The position numbers and the translations under genes are program-made. A DNA stretch of 37,758 bases from Phycisphaerae bacterium (GTDB taxonomy: Bacteria > Planctomycetota > Phycisphaerae > Phycisphaerales > UBA1924): positions 1 through 37,758 of the forward strand of contig PAKY01000063.1 in NCBI GenBank assembly GCA_002706885.1, written 5' to 3'. How positions within the stretch are numbered: position 1 is the first letter of the stretch; each line of letters starts with the position of its first letter. Under the pieces are notes generated by a model. The model was not told where the DNA came from and did no database searches. It was given only the letters and a program-made list of their open reading frames with translations. This document shows, piece after piece, positions 25,387 to 33,619 of the stretch.

Positions 25387-25749
25387 ATGAAGACCGCTCG
25401 CCGCGCCGTCATCGCCTCCGCCGCCGCCCTTGTCACGCTGTTCTCGACGGGCTGCGCCTCCAGCCGCCTCGTCGGCACGTGGGAGAGCCAGCGCGCCGTT
25501 GAGAACCGCACGCCCGCCGAGTTCGACTTCGCGTCGGTCACCTTCGCCCCGGACGGCACCTACACCGCCGAGATGGTCTACGGCGGTTCGACCCACGCCG
25601 AGACCGGCGCCTGGAAGGTGAGGGGCGACAAGCTCGAGGTCGGCACCGACAAGCCCCGCGTGTACCAGGTCGAGTTCGAGGGGAACGACGAGGTCACGTT
25701 CGACGCCGGTCGCGCAGGTCGCGTCAGCATGCGTCGTTTCCGTCCGTAA
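25387..25749 (+). CDS. Small lipoprotein of unknown function
   Basis: The protein has 120 aa. A signal with lipobox (AAALVTLFSTGC) puts the lipidated Cys at residue 23. The mature part begins LVGTWESQ and continues as alternating strands (FAPDGTYTAEMVYGG, GAWKVRGDKLEV, YQVEFEGNDEVTF). This is the general pattern of small lipocalin-like proteins (a 'GTW' start followed by a short barrel). The assignment to a named family is not certain. An AAGGA ribosome site precedes the ATG. It lies 27 bases before the amidohydrolase gene, so the two may be co-transcribed. Confidence 0.72.
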   Translation: MKTARRAVIASAAALVTLFSTGCASSRLVGTWESQRAVENRTPAEFDFASVTFAPDGTYTAEMVYGGSTHAETGAWKVRGDKLEVGTDKPRVYQVEFEGNDEVTFDAGRAGRVSMRRFRP

Positions 25750-25776
25750 CCCACGCTCTCGATTCGGAGACATCCC

Positions 25777-27072
25777 ATGCAGCGTGCCCTTGCCGCGTGC
25801 GTCGCCGCGCTCGCCTTCGTGACCGGTCCGATGGCTCTCGCGCAGGACGCGCTGCTCCATTGCGGACGCCTCATCGCCATCCCGGGTGAACCGGCGCGTG
25901 CTGAGGTGACCGTTGTGGTTCGCGATGGACGCATCGAGCGGGTGGCGGACGGGTTCATCGACCCGGCGGACGACGACGCGGAGGTGATCGATCTCAGCGA
26001 TCGAACGGTGCTTCCCGGCCTGATCGACTGCCACACCCACATCACGGGCCAATACTCCCGCGACGTGCGCCTCCGTTCGGTGACCGAGACCGACGCCGAC
26101 GCCACGATCAACGGCGTCATCTACGCCCATCGAACGCTGATGGCGGGGTTTACGACCATTCGCAATGTCGGGAGCTCGGGCGACGCGGCGTTCGCGCTCC
26201 GCGACGCGATCGCTCAGGGGAAGATCCCCGGGCCCCGCATCCTCGTCGCGGGCGAGTCGATCACGCCCACCGGAGGACACTCCGACGGCACGCTCGGCTA
26301 CCGCGAGGACCTGTTCGCGATGCCCGGCTCGATGCAGGGTGTCGCCGACGGCGCCGCGGGCGCGCGGGCCGCGGTGCGGGCGCAGGTGAAGCGGGGCGCG
26401 GACGTCATCAAGCTCACCGCGACGGGTGGCGTCCTGAGCAACACCGCCGCGGGGGTCGAGAAGCAGTTCTTTGACGACGAGCTTGCGGCGATCGTTGAGA
26501 CGGGTCACCTGCTCGGGCGGAAGGTCGCGGCCCATGCGCACGGGTCGACGGGCATCAACGCCGCGCTCCGCGCGGGCGTCGATTCGATCGAGCATGGCAC
26601 GTACCTCGATGACGAGTCGGTGCGGCTGTTCAACGAGACGGGCGCCTATCTCGTCCCCACGGTCCACGCGGGCAAGTTCGTCGAGTACAAGGCCCGCGAG
26701 GACGACTACTTCCCGCCCCCCGTGCGCCACAAGGCCGCGATGGTCGGTCCACAGATCCAGGCGGCGCTCGCGAAGGCGTTCAAGGGCGGCGTGAGGATCG
26801 CGTTCGGGACCGATGTCGGCGTCGGTGAGCACGGAACCAACGCCGAAGAGTTCGGCTACATGCACGAGGCGGGGCTTCCCATGGAGGCTTGCCTGATCGC
26901 GGCGACCATCAACGCCGCCGACCTGTGCGACCTATCGGACGAGATCGGCACGATCGAGCGTGGCAAGGCCGCGGACATCATCGCCGTCGCGGGCGACCCG
27001 CTCTCGGCGCCCGACCCGCTTTTGGACGTGAAGTTCGTGATGAAGGGCGGGCGGGTGTTCAAGAGCGAATGA
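25777..27072 (+). CDS. Secreted metal-dependent amidohydrolase
   Basis: The protein has 431 aa, with a signal peptide (ALAACVAALAFVTGPMALAQ). It belongs to the amidohydrolase superfamily, in the branch with imidazolonepropionase-like and prolidase-like (Xaa-Pro) enzymes. Metal ligands are complete: His86 and His88 in DCHTHI, Lys212 in VIKLTATGG (the likely carboxylated bridging Lys), His253/His255 in AHAHG, His273 in SIEHGT and Asp346 in FGTDVG. The C-terminal strand block (GTIERGKAADIIAVAGDPL) is canonical. A CGGAGA ribosome site lies before the ATG. The signal peptide indicates a periplasmic hydrolase, probably of peptides or modified amino acids; the actual substrate is not readable. It sits 56 bases before the metallophosphoesterase gene. 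Confidence 0.9.
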   Translation: MQRALAACVAALAFVTGPMALAQDALLHCGRLIAIPGEPARAEVTVVVRDGRIERVADGFIDPADDDAEVIDLSDRTVLPGLIDCHTHITGQYSRDVRLRSVTETDADATINGVIYAHRTLMAGFTTIRNVGSSGDAAFALRDAIAQGKIPGPRILVAGESITPTGGHSDGTLGYREDLFAMPGSMQGVADGAAGARAAVRAQVKRGADVIKLTATGGVLSNTAAGVEKQFFDDELAAIVETGHLLGRKVAAHAHGSTGINAALRAGVDSIEHGTYLDDESVRLFNETGAYLVPTVHAGKFVEYKAREDDYFPPPVRHKAAMVGPQIQAALAKAFKGGVRIAFGTDVGVGEHGTNAEEFGYMHEAGLPMEACLIAATINAADLCDLSDEIGTIERGKAADIIAVAGDPLSAPDPLLDVKFVMKGGRVFKSE

Positions 27073-27128
27073 TGACCCTGTCTTGGGGGGATCGACGGTC
27101 GCTACGGGAGGCCTTGGAGGGGCGAGAG

Positions 27129-29387
27129 ATGCAGAGGATCGGACGAACCGCCGCGGCGATGGCCGCGCTGACGACGCTCGCCGGCGCCGCGGCGGCCCAG
27201 AGCACGGCCCAAGGCGCGGGTCCGAGCGTCGGTGACGCGTGCGTCGGTCTGCTCGATGTGCGACAGGTCGACGCCGAGAACGAGCAGGGGTCGGTCGTGG
27301 TCACGCAGGCCAACGGCGCGACGCTGTTCAGCTATCCCGAGAACAACCGCGGTGACTACGACGTCGGCTTCGGCACGGGCAACGACCTCGAGTCGGGCGT
27401 GCTCATCGTGGCGCCACGGAACGCGGCGCGGACGAACGCGACGCTCGGCAACGTGGGCGGGAACAACGGGGGCGATCTTTACGCGACTGTTTCATCGGCG
27501 CGCCCGGACTCCAAGATCGACATGTGGGCCGCGGTCCACGGCTCGCCGAGCGGCGCGGAGATGAACGTCGATGTCGCGGCCGTCTTCTTCCCGTTCGACG
27601 CGGGGTTCGTCGGCGGTCACGCGTTCAACGACGTCAACAACGGCCCGCTCGTCCGCCTCGTCTCTTCGCCCGCGATCGGCATCCCGCCGACGCGAGGTGT
27701 CGCGTTCATCGACCGGGCGAGCGACGCCGGGTTCTACGACATCGATCTCGATCGTCTGGGCGCGACGGGCGACAACGGTGTGCTCATCGCCTGCGGCGGC
27801 GCCAACGAGGACAACTACGCGCTCGTTCAGAACCGCGGGTCGGGGGCGTACACCCTCGTCTGCCGTGACAACGGGCTCGGGGGCACGACCACCGAGAATG
27901 ACCCGGTCGCGTTCGTCTACCTGCCGTACGGCACGGACTGCCTCGTCGCGGGGCGCGTCGCCGAGGGCGGCGTCGACGGCGCCGCGATCCTGTCGGGAAC
28001 GGGCGGCTTCGCGGTGTCATCGATCGAGCCGGGTCGGGTCCTTCTCACGATCGACAACGTCGTCGACGGTGAGAGCGGCGCGCTGCTCTTCACGCCCGAG
28101 TACGAGGGCGCGGGGACGGACAACATCGTCGTCGCCGAGTGGTCGGACGCGATGAGTGGGTACGTCGTCGAGTCCCGCGATCTGCCTGGCGTGGGCCTTG
28201 AAAGCCTCGGCGGCGGGGCGATGTTCAGCTTCGCGTACGTGCCCGTGACGCCCGGCGCTGGCTTCGAGCCGCTGCGGGAGAACGCCTCGACGATCGTGGC
28301 GCTGCCCGATACACAGCTCTATTCGCAGAACAACCCGCTCATCTTCAACTCGCAGACGCGATGGATGAATGACAACGCGGACGAGCTGAACATCGCGATG
28401 TCGCTGCACCTGGGCGACATCACCAACCGCAACAACCACCCGCAGTGGCTCGCCGCGATCGGCGCGTACGACCTGCTCGACATCGATGTGCCGTACCTGC
28501 TCTGCCCGGGCAACCACGACGTGGGTCCGAACGGGAACGGCGCGACGCGCGACACGTTCATGAACGACTATTTCGCGTTCGACGAATACTCGTCGCAGCG
28601 GACCTTCGGCGGCAGTTTCGAGCCGGGCCGCGGCGAGAGCGCGTACAGCCTGTTCGAGGCGGGCGGTCGGAAGTGGATCGCGATCGCTCTGGAGTGGGGG
28701 CCGAGGGACTTCGTGCTCGATTGGGCGTCGGACGTGCTCGAGCAGCACTCGGACCGCCTCGGGATCATCATCACCCACGCGTACATGTACAGCGACGACA
28801 CGCGCATGGACAACACGCAGCGCACGTACGGCGGCTCGCCGTACAACTACGGCACCGCGGGTCTCCCGGGCGGGACCAACGACGGCGGCGACATGTGGCG
28901 CAAGCTCGTACGCCACCATCCGAACATGGTGATGGTGATGTCCGGTCACATCAAGGGCGAGGGTCGGCTGAGCTCGCCGACGGGCCTCGGCAACATCGTC
29001 CACGAGATGCTCATCGACTACCAGGGCCGCCCCGAAGGCGGAGGCGGGTTCCTGCGCACGATCGAGATCGCGCCGGACAGCGACGTCATGCGTTTCCGCA
29101 CGTACTCCCCCTGGCAGGATCGCTCGTACACGGGCACTGGCAGCCATTTCAAGCTCGAGTTGGTGACGGCGCCCGGTCACGAAGGGTGGATCTGTTCGCG
29201 GGCCGACCTCGATGGCGACGGCGAACTGACGGGCGCGGACCAGACGAAGTTCATCGACGCGGCTCTGCTGGACGGTGAGCGTGGCAATTGGGACGGCGTC
29301 GGGGATGTCCCCGATGCGTTCGACGCGATCGCGTACCTCCGCGCGTTTGGAGAGGGCTGCCCGGACGACCGGGATCGAGATCGCTGA
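27129..29387 (+). CDS. Secreted calcineurin-like metallophosphoesterase with dockerin-like C-terminus
   Basis: The protein has 752 aa from ATG 27129, chosen because GGAGG precedes it and it starts a signal peptide (TAAAMAALTTLAGAAAAQ); an ATG at 27072 is further from any signal. Residues 30-380 form a beta-rich secreted domain I do not recognise. The phosphoesterase domain follows, with LPDTQLYS (about 393), LGDITNRNNH (about 427), CPGNHDVGP (about 460), IITHAYMYSDD and the C-terminal MSGHIKGEG (about 603). The last 65 residues hold a calcium-loop repeat DLDGDGELTGADQTKF and a second, weaker one, the planctomycetal dockerin-like layout. It lacks an obvious anchor and is probably exported to act on phosphoesters or nucleotides. 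Confidence 0.87.
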   Translation: MQRIGRTAAAMAALTTLAGAAAAQSTAQGAGPSVGDACVGLLDVRQVDAENEQGSVVVTQANGATLFSYPENNRGDYDVGFGTGNDLESGVLIVAPRNAARTNATLGNVGGNNGGDLYATVSSARPDSKIDMWAAVHGSPSGAEMNVDVAAVFFPFDAGFVGGHAFNDVNNGPLVRLVSSPAIGIPPTRGVAFIDRASDAGFYDIDLDRLGATGDNGVLIACGGANEDNYALVQNRGSGAYTLVCRDNGLGGTTTENDPVAFVYLPYGTDCLVAGRVAEGGVDGAAILSGTGGFAVSSIEPGRVLLTIDNVVDGESGALLFTPEYEGAGTDNIVVAEWSDAMSGYVVESRDLPGVGLESLGGGAMFSFAYVPVTPGAGFEPLRENASTIVALPDTQLYSQNNPLIFNSQTRWMNDNADELNIAMSLHLGDITNRNNHPQWLAAIGAYDLLDIDVPYLLCPGNHDVGPNGNGATRDTFMNDYFAFDEYSSQRTFGGSFEPGRGESAYSLFEAGGRKWIAIALEWGPRDFVLDWASDVLEQHSDRLGIIITHAYMYSDDTRMDNTQRTYGGSPYNYGTAGLPGGTNDGGDMWRKLVRHHPNMVMVMSGHIKGEGRLSSPTGLGNIVHEMLIDYQGRPEGGGGFLRTIEIAPDSDVMRFRTYSPWQDRSYTGTGSHFKLELVTAPGHEGWICSRADLDGDGELTGADQTKFIDAALLDGERGNWDGVGDVPDAFDAIAYLRAFGEGCPDDRDRDR

Positions 29388-29411
29388 GCGGCGCGGGCGA
29401 GAAGGGCGTGC

Positions 29412-30710
29412 ATGAACGTGCCCGATCGGGTGGACATCGCGATCGTCGGCGCCGGCGCCGCTGGCCTGATGGCGGCGGTCAGCGCCGGTCGCCGCGCCCG
29501 TGAACTCGGGCTCGACCTGCGGATCGTCGCGCTCGATGGCGCGAAGAAGATCGGGGCGAAGATCCTGGTCGCGGGCGGCGGGCGGTGCAACGTCACCCAC
29601 CACGCGGTCACCGAGAAGGCGTACGCGGGCGGCTCGTCGAACGCCGTTCGGAACGTGCTGCGCGCTTTCGGCGTCGCGGACACGGTGCGATTCTTCTCTG
29701 AGCTGGGTGTCGAGCTGAAGCGCGAGGACACGGGGAAGCTCTTCCCGACCACCGATCGCGCGCAGACGGTGCTCGACGCGTTGCTCGGCGCCGTCCGCCG
29801 CGGAGGCGTGGACGTGGTCCATCCCGCGCGCGTCGAGCGTGTGGACGCCGACGATGAGGACGGCGGAGGGTTCATGGTTCGTGGCGACTGGGGCGCGATG
29901 CGGGCGGGTCGCGTGATCCTCGCGACGGGTGGTCGAGCGCTGCCGCGGTCGGGTTCGGACGGGCACGGGTATCGGATCGCCTCGGAGCTCGGTCATTCGA
30001 TCACCGATCGCGTGTTCCCGGCGCTCGTGCCGCTGCGGCTCGATCCTTCATGCCCGTTGCTCGCGATCTCGGGCGTGTCGGCGTGGGCGGCGCTCGAACT
30101 CCGGGCCGCAACGGGCAAGCGGCTCATGACGTTCACGAACTCGACGCTGTGCACACACTTCGGTCTGTCGGGCCCGGGGCCGATGGACATGAGCCGCTAC
30201 TACACCGACGCGAGGCTCGATGACGGGGGCGCCACCCTCGTCGCGAACTGGCTGCCCGACGCCAAGCGCGACGAGATCGACGGCGGGCTTCAGGCGCTCG
30301 GGAAGCGCAGCGTGGGTCGCTATCTCGGTGAGCGGCTGCCCGATCGCCTCGCGGGCGCGATCTGCGAAGCCGCGGGCGTCGATCCGAAGACCGCGGGCGC
30401 CGACCTCCGCAAGGATGCGAGGCGGGCGCTGCTCACGGCGCTGTTCGAGATGCCGCTCCCTGTCATCGGCGACCGCGGCTTCACGCACGCGGAAGTGACG
30501 GCGGGGGGCGTGCCGCTCGATCAGGTCGATATCAAGACGATGGCGAGCCGCCGGCGCGAAGGCCTGAACCTCTGCGGCGAGATCCTCGACGTCGACGGTC
30601 GCATCGGGGGTTTCAATTTTCAGTGGGCGTGGGCAAGCGGGTGGCTCGCGGGGCGGGGGTGTGTGGGTTCGCTGCCCAACGAGGACACGGAAGAAACGCG
30701 GAGGAGTTGA
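29412..30710 (+). CDS. BaiN/HI0933-family FAD-dependent oxidoreductase
   Basis: The protein has 432 aa. The dinucleotide-binding motif VGAGAAGLMAA is at 12-22, and the HI0933 family hallmark GAKILVAGGGRCNVT at 48-62. LFPTTDRAQTVLDALL, ILATGG and the late FTHAEVTAGGVPLDQVD and GEILDVDGRIGGFNFQWAWASG blocks confirm the family. These are cytosolic flavoproteins; one member, BaiN, reduces bile-acid intermediates, but the general substrate is unknown. The normal family end is near the GWLAGRG segment. The last dozen or so residues here (including EDTEETRRS) are encoded by the left arm of a palindromic repeat, which also supplies the TGA stop. The ribosome site is weak (AGAAGGGC). Confidence 0.87.
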   Translation: MNVPDRVDIAIVGAGAAGLMAAVSAGRRARELGLDLRIVALDGAKKIGAKILVAGGGRCNVTHHAVTEKAYAGGSSNAVRNVLRAFGVADTVRFFSELGVELKREDTGKLFPTTDRAQTVLDALLGAVRRGGVDVVHPARVERVDADDEDGGGFMVRGDWGAMRAGRVILATGGRALPRSGSDGHGYRIASELGHSITDRVFPALVPLRLDPSCPLLAISGVSAWAALELRAATGKRLMTFTNSTLCTHFGLSGPGPMDMSRYYTDARLDDGGATLVANWLPDAKRDEIDGGLQALGKRSVGRYLGERLPDRLAGAICEAAGVDPKTAGADLRKDARRALLTALFEMPLPVIGDRGFTHAEVTAGGVPLDQVDIKTMASRRREGLNLCGEILDVDGRIGGFNFQWAWASGWLAGRGCVGSLPNEDTEETRRS

Positions 30711-30752
30711 ACCGACTGTTCAAACTCCGCTCCGCGTTTCCTCCGTGTCCTC
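30681..30752. repeat. Large imperfect palindrome, copy 1 (cacgg/ccgtg family)
   Basis: The left arm (30681-30712, from GAGGACACGG to GAGTTGAAC) and the right arm (30718-30752) are near-perfect reverse complements, with three extra bases and one mismatch, around the 5-base loop CGACT. It overlaps the last ten codons of the BaiN-type gene and lies between that gene and the convergent pirin gene, where it could end transcription from both sides. The right flank (30741-30770) is 25/30 identical to 34765-34794. Confidence 0.8.
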
Positions 30753-30785
30753 GGTGATCTCAGTGGTGAGGAACGGGAATTCAGT

Positions 30786-31487
30786 TCACGGCAGATCGAA
30801 CACGAGCAGTTCCGTCCCGTCAGCGACCGCGGTCAGCTCGACGCTTGGCTCATCGGTGAGCGCGGCGCCGTCGCCCTCGGTGAGCGTCTCGCCGTTGACG
30901 GCCAACTCCCCCGTGACCACCTGGATCCATGCGCGTCGACCCGCTCCGATCGCGAGCGTCGCGGCGTCGTCCTTCTTGAACACGCCCGCGTAGACGGTCG
31001 CGTCCTGATGGATGATCGCCTGCCCCTCACTCGGGTGGCGCGTGGCGATGACATGGAGCTTGCCCGGCTCGTCGTCAGGGTTGATCAGGCGATCCTCGTA
31101 GCTCGGGTCGAGGCCCGGCGCTTCGGGCTCGATCCAGATCTGGAGGAGGCGCGTCGGCTCACTTGATGAGGGGTTGAACTCGCTGTGATACACGCCTCGA
31201 CCGGCGGTCATGCGCTGGATGCCGCCGCGACCGACCTCGCGCTCCGCGCCCGTCGAGTCCTTGTGAGCAAGTCGACCCTCAACGACGTAGCTGATGATCT
31301 CCATATTTCTGTGCGGATGCTCCGGGAACCCCTTTCCTGGGGCGACCCGATCATCGTTGATAACCCGCAGCGGCCCGAACCCCATGTTGTCGGGATCCCG
31401 GTACTGCCCAAAGCTGAAGCTGTGGCGACTATCCAACCAGCCGAAGCTGGTGACGCCGCGGTCCGCGGCCTTCCGAATTGTCAGCAT
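30786..31487 (-). CDS. Pirin-family protein (quercetinase-like bicupin)
   Basis: The protein has 233 aa from ATG 31487, preceded by GGAGAAG. The N-terminus [10 protein letters not shown] and [11 protein letters not shown] are the pirin opening. The metal site is complete: His57 and His59 in PEHPHRNME, His101 and Glu103 in GVYHSEFN. The second cupin has [14 protein letters not shown]. Length is typical for YhhW-like bacterial pirins, some of which open flavonols; a regulatory role is known for others. It is divergent from a macro-domain gene across an AT-rich 165-base region and convergent with the BaiN-type gene. Confidence 0.9.
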   Translation of the reverse strand: MLTIRKAADRGVTSFGWLDSRHSFSFGQYRDPDNMGFGPLRVINDDRVAPGKGFPEHPHRNMEIISYVVEGRLAHKDSTGAEREVGRGGIQRMTAGRGVYHSEFNPSSSEPTRLLQIWIEPEAPGLDPSYEDRLINPDDEPGKLHVIATRHPSEGQAIIHQDATVYAGVFKKDDAATLAIGAGRRAWIQVVTGELAVNGETLTEGDGAALTDEPSVELTAVADGTELLVFDLP

Positions 31488-31570
31488 GGCAAACTTCTCC
31501 TTGTTTTCCCGTTCCAACAGACTACTAGCTCACTCGAAGTTGGGTTTATTCGTTGGAACAGATATTTTGA

Positions 31571-31618
31571 GGCACGAACGCACGAACGCACGAAGGCACG
31601 AAGGCACGAAGGCACGAA
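31571..31618 (+). repeat. Tandem octamer repeat (GGCACGAA type), six units
   Basis: Six consecutive 8-base units read GGCACGAA or CGCACGAA, ending 34 bases before the macro-domain ATG. They lie wholly in intergenic DNA. This is a simple tandem array, too short and regular to be CRISPR. Confidence 0.9.
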
Positions 31619-31640
31619 GGGGCGGAGGGGTCGGAAGGGA

Positions 31641-31646
31641 TACGGT
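31641..31646 (+). promoter_or_regulatory. Candidate -10 box (leaderless start) of the macro-domain gene
   Basis: TACGGT ends 6 bases before ATG 31653. The purine run GGAAGGGA lies upstream of the hexamer, too far from the ATG to be a ribosome site. The spacing equals that of holA, mntA and the kinase gene. Confidence 0.35.
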
Positions 31647-31652
31647 CTGGGC

Positions 31653-32177
31653 ATGGCGAAGCTTGAGGCCGTGACCGGGGACATCACCACGATTCGGGTC
31701 GATGCGATCGTCAACGCGGCGAACGAGCGGTTGCTCGGGGGTGGGGGCGTTGACGGGGCGATTCATCGAGCCGCGGGGCCCGGGTTGCTTGAGGCGTGCC
31801 GGGCGCTGCCGGAGGTTCGGCCCGGCGTGCGGTGTTCGACGGGCGAGGCGGTGGCGACCGACGCGTTCGACCTGCCCTCCAAATGGGTGATCCACACCGT
31901 CGGACCGGTTTGGACGGGGGGGACCAGCGGCGAGTACGAACTGCTCGTCTCGTGCTACCGATCGTCGCTCGATCTGGCGGTCAAGCTGGGCGTCACGAGC
32001 ATCGCATTCCCCGCGATCAGCACGGGCATCTACGGCTTCCCGATCGATCAGGCGGCGGACGTTGCGGTGTCGACGGTTCACTCGCACGCGGAAGCGCCTG
32101 TCGAGCGCGTGGTCTTCTGCTGCTTCTCTGACGAGGACCGCGCGATCTACGACGAAGTGCTCGCGGCGGACGACTAA
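31653..32177 (+). CDS. Macro-domain ADP-ribose-binding protein (O-acetyl-ADP-ribose deacetylase type)
   Basis: The protein has 174 aa from ATG 31653; an in-frame reading open from 31185 runs through the tandem repeat and antisense to pirin and is not credible. The domain signature of the YmdB/MacroD branch is present: [34 protein letters not shown] with Asp10, Asn21-Asn24 and Asp34, then the ribose-phosphate loop [11 protein letters not shown] (120-130). These proteins remove ADP-ribose or acetyl groups in the cytosol. Length is typical of single-domain enzymes. No ADP-ribosyltransferase or sirtuin gene is adjacent, so there is no contextual hint of a target. Confidence 0.92.
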   Translation: MAKLEAVTGDITTIRVDAIVNAANERLLGGGGVDGAIHRAAGPGLLEACRALPEVRPGVRCSTGEAVATDAFDLPSKWVIHTVGPVWTGGTSGEYELLVSCYRSSLDLAVKLGVTSIAFPAISTGIYGFPIDQAADVAVSTVHSHAEAPVERVVFCCFSDEDRAIYDEVLAADD

Positions 32178-32195
32178 CGCCACCGCCCGCGCACG

Positions 32196-32218
32196 AAAAA
32201 AACCCCGCCGAAGCGGGG
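32196..32218 (-). terminator. Intrinsic terminator with UUCG loop after the CHRD gene
   Basis: On the minus strand CCCCGC-TTCG-GCGGGG is followed directly by seven T. The stem is perfect and the loop is the extra-stable C(UUCG)G tetraloop. It lies 44 bases beyond the stop of the CHRD gene (32263), which it should terminate. On the plus strand the A-run precedes the stem, so it would not be canonical for the macro-domain gene. Confidence 0.92.
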
Positions 32219-32262
32219 CTGATCTCCCCTCCTGACGGGGAGCGTTGAACTGACGAATCGGA

Positions 32263-32817
32263 TCAGGCGCGCCGGCGTCGGGCGGCGAGGAAGCCGGCGC
32301 CCGCGAGGATCGCGCCTGTGGCGGGAGCGGGGACGATCTGCCCGCGGATCTCACCACCGCCGAACGCGACAGTGTGGACGTTGAAGTACAGGCCGTCGGC
32401 GAAGAGGTTGGGAAGCTCGGCCGCGAGGGTCGTGTTGTTGCCCTCGGTCAGGTCCCACGCGCTGAAGAGCGTGCCGGCGACGGGGTCGATGACCAGATCG
32501 CCGTTGAGGTCGTGGTTTGGGCTGATGAAGCCGAAGACCACGCCGCCGTTCGAGCCGGCGGGCGCACGGTGGATATGCAGAGCGGTGATGTTGTCGGCGT
32601 TCGTGCCGGGGGTCTGGTTGCCGTCGAAGTCCAGACCGGTGATGTTCAGGAAGATCTCGAGGCGGGTCTGTGCCTCATTCAGGGTGAGGGTGGCCGTGCC
32701 CGAAGCGGCGCTGCCGCTGCCCGACTGGATGCCGTCGAGCACACTCGTAAAGGTGGTCTGACCGCTTGCGAGCCCGGCGGTGGCCGCGATGGCCATGGTG
32801 GCGATCGTTCTGATCAT
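32263..32817 (-). CDS. Secreted CHRD-domain protein with PEP-CTERM-like tail
   Basis: The protein has 184 aa. A signal peptide (MIRTIATMAIAATAGLASGQ) opens it. The CHRD pattern follows: GSGSAASGTATLTLNEAQTR, then ITALHIHRAPAGSNGGVVFGF, and YFNVHTVAFGGGEIRGQIVP. The last 23 residues are a sorting tail: VPAPATG, a hydrophobic stretch, then ARRRRA. This corresponds to PEP-CTERM/exosortase signals in which Pro-Ala replaces PEP, frequent in planctomycetes. The protein should be exported and anchored or released after tail cleavage. A GGGGAAA purine run precedes the ATG. Confidence 0.87.
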   Translation of the reverse strand: MIRTIATMAIAATAGLASGQTTFTSVLDGIQSGSGSAASGTATLTLNEAQTRLEIFLNITGLDFDGNQTPGTNADNITALHIHRAPAGSNGGVVFGFISPNHDLNGDLVIDPVAGTLFSAWDLTEGNNTTLAAELPNLFADGLYFNVHTVAFGGGEIRGQIVPAPATGAILAGAGFLAARRRRA

Positions 32818-32853
32818 TTCTCGTTTCCCCTTTCACGTTCACAGGACGACACA

Positions 32854-32871
32854 CGGGGCGACATTGCCCCG
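32854..32871. promoter_or_regulatory. Hairpin in the leader of the CHRD gene
   Basis: CGGGGC-GACATT-GCCCCG is a perfect 6-bp stem with a 6-base loop, 37 bases before the CHRD start codon. It may fold in the mRNA leader or act as a protein site. Nothing recognisable as a riboswitch is seen in this 185-base gap. Confidence 0.35.
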
Positions 32872-33002
32872 GCGCGCATGTCCAGAGAACGCGTCGGCGT
32901 TGCAAGGGGATGACAAATTTTCGAAGACGATCCGGCGCGCGCGTCGAAGCCGTGTTGGTTCAACGGCTGCGTGCCCCTGTTCGGGCGTGTTGCAGGTTGT
33001 CG

Positions 33003-33581
33003 TCAGGCCTTGCCGCGGACCCAGCGGGCGGTCGCTTCGGCGACGCGGGCGCCGAAGCGTTCGGCGGTCAGGCGATCCTCGGGCGGCGGGGTCTGGTCCG
33101 GCGGGGCGTTGTCGGACTGGGCCATCATGCCGAGCCACCCGCCGAGGCGGTTGAGGCCCTTGCCGTCGGGGAAGAGGCCCTGGCTGACCCAGATCATCGA
33201 GTGCTGGGCGGCGAAGATGGCGATGCCGCTGAGCGTGTTGACCTTGTCGCCGCTCGGGTTGCCCGAGTTGGTGAAGCCCGCCGCGACCTTGTCGCGCCAG
33301 CGCTGGTCCATCCAGATTTTGCTGGTGACGTCCATGAAGGCCTTGAACGGCGCGGAGACGGCCCCCATGTAGGTGGGAGCGCCGAAGATGATGCAGTCGG
33401 CGTCATGGAGTTTGTCCCACGCGCCGCCCGTCGTGTTCTTCGCGTTCGAGGTGTCGAGGTCGTCGACGCTCAGGAGGATGGCGTTCGCGCCGTCAACGGA
33501 CGCAACGCCCTTGTTGACGTGCTCGGCGACGACCTTGGTGTGGCCGAAGCCGGAGTGGTAGAGGGTGGTGATCGTGGGCAT
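33003..33581 (-). CDS. Flavodoxin-fold NAD(P)H-dependent oxidoreductase (WrbA/FMN-reductase-like)
   Basis: The protein has 192 aa. The N-terminus ITTLYHSGFGHTKVVAEHV is a phosphate-binding loop of the flavodoxin fold (S-G-F-G-H-T replaces the usual S-x-T/G-x-T). CIIFGAPTYMGAVSAPFKAFMD is the second FMN loop; KVAAGFTNSGNPSGDK and a Met/Gln-rich block follow. WrbA-like quinone reductases share these elements, but the subfamily is not certain. It starts 38 bases after sucD on the same strand, with an AGGA ribosome site. The usual role is two-electron reduction of quinones in the cytosol. Confidence 0.85.
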   Translation of the reverse strand: MPTITTLYHSGFGHTKVVAEHVNKGVASVDGANAILLSVDDLDTSNAKNTTGGAWDKLHDADCIIFGAPTYMGAVSAPFKAFMDVTSKIWMDQRWRDKVAAGFTNSGNPSGDKVNTLSGIAIFAAQHSMIWVSQGLFPDGKGLNRLGGWLGMMAQSDNAPPDQTPPPEDRLTAERFGARVAEATARWVRGKA

Positions 33582-33619
33582 GTTGGAAGTTCCTGTCGAT
33601 CAAGGCGACCGTCTCGCTC

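Larger units (their letters stand above)
31488..31652. promoter_or_regulatory. AT-rich divergent promoter region with inverted repeat
   Basis: This region between pirin (minus) and the macro-domain gene (plus) is clearly richer in A/T than its neighbours up to about 31570. GTTCCAAC (31511-31518) and GTTGGAAC (31552-31559) are perfect 8-bp reverse complements 33 bases apart. They flank TAGTCT on the minus strand (31524-31519), a possible -10 for pirin. The layout would suit a dimeric regulator. A tandem octamer lies to the right. Confidence 0.45.

Noticed and set aside
31571-31618. CRISPR-like array
   Set aside because: The units are contiguous 8-mers with no spacers.
31185-31652. N-terminal extension of the macro-domain frame
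   Set aside because: It runs antisense to pirin and through the octamer array, and its translation is low-complexity; the normal domain start is at 31653.
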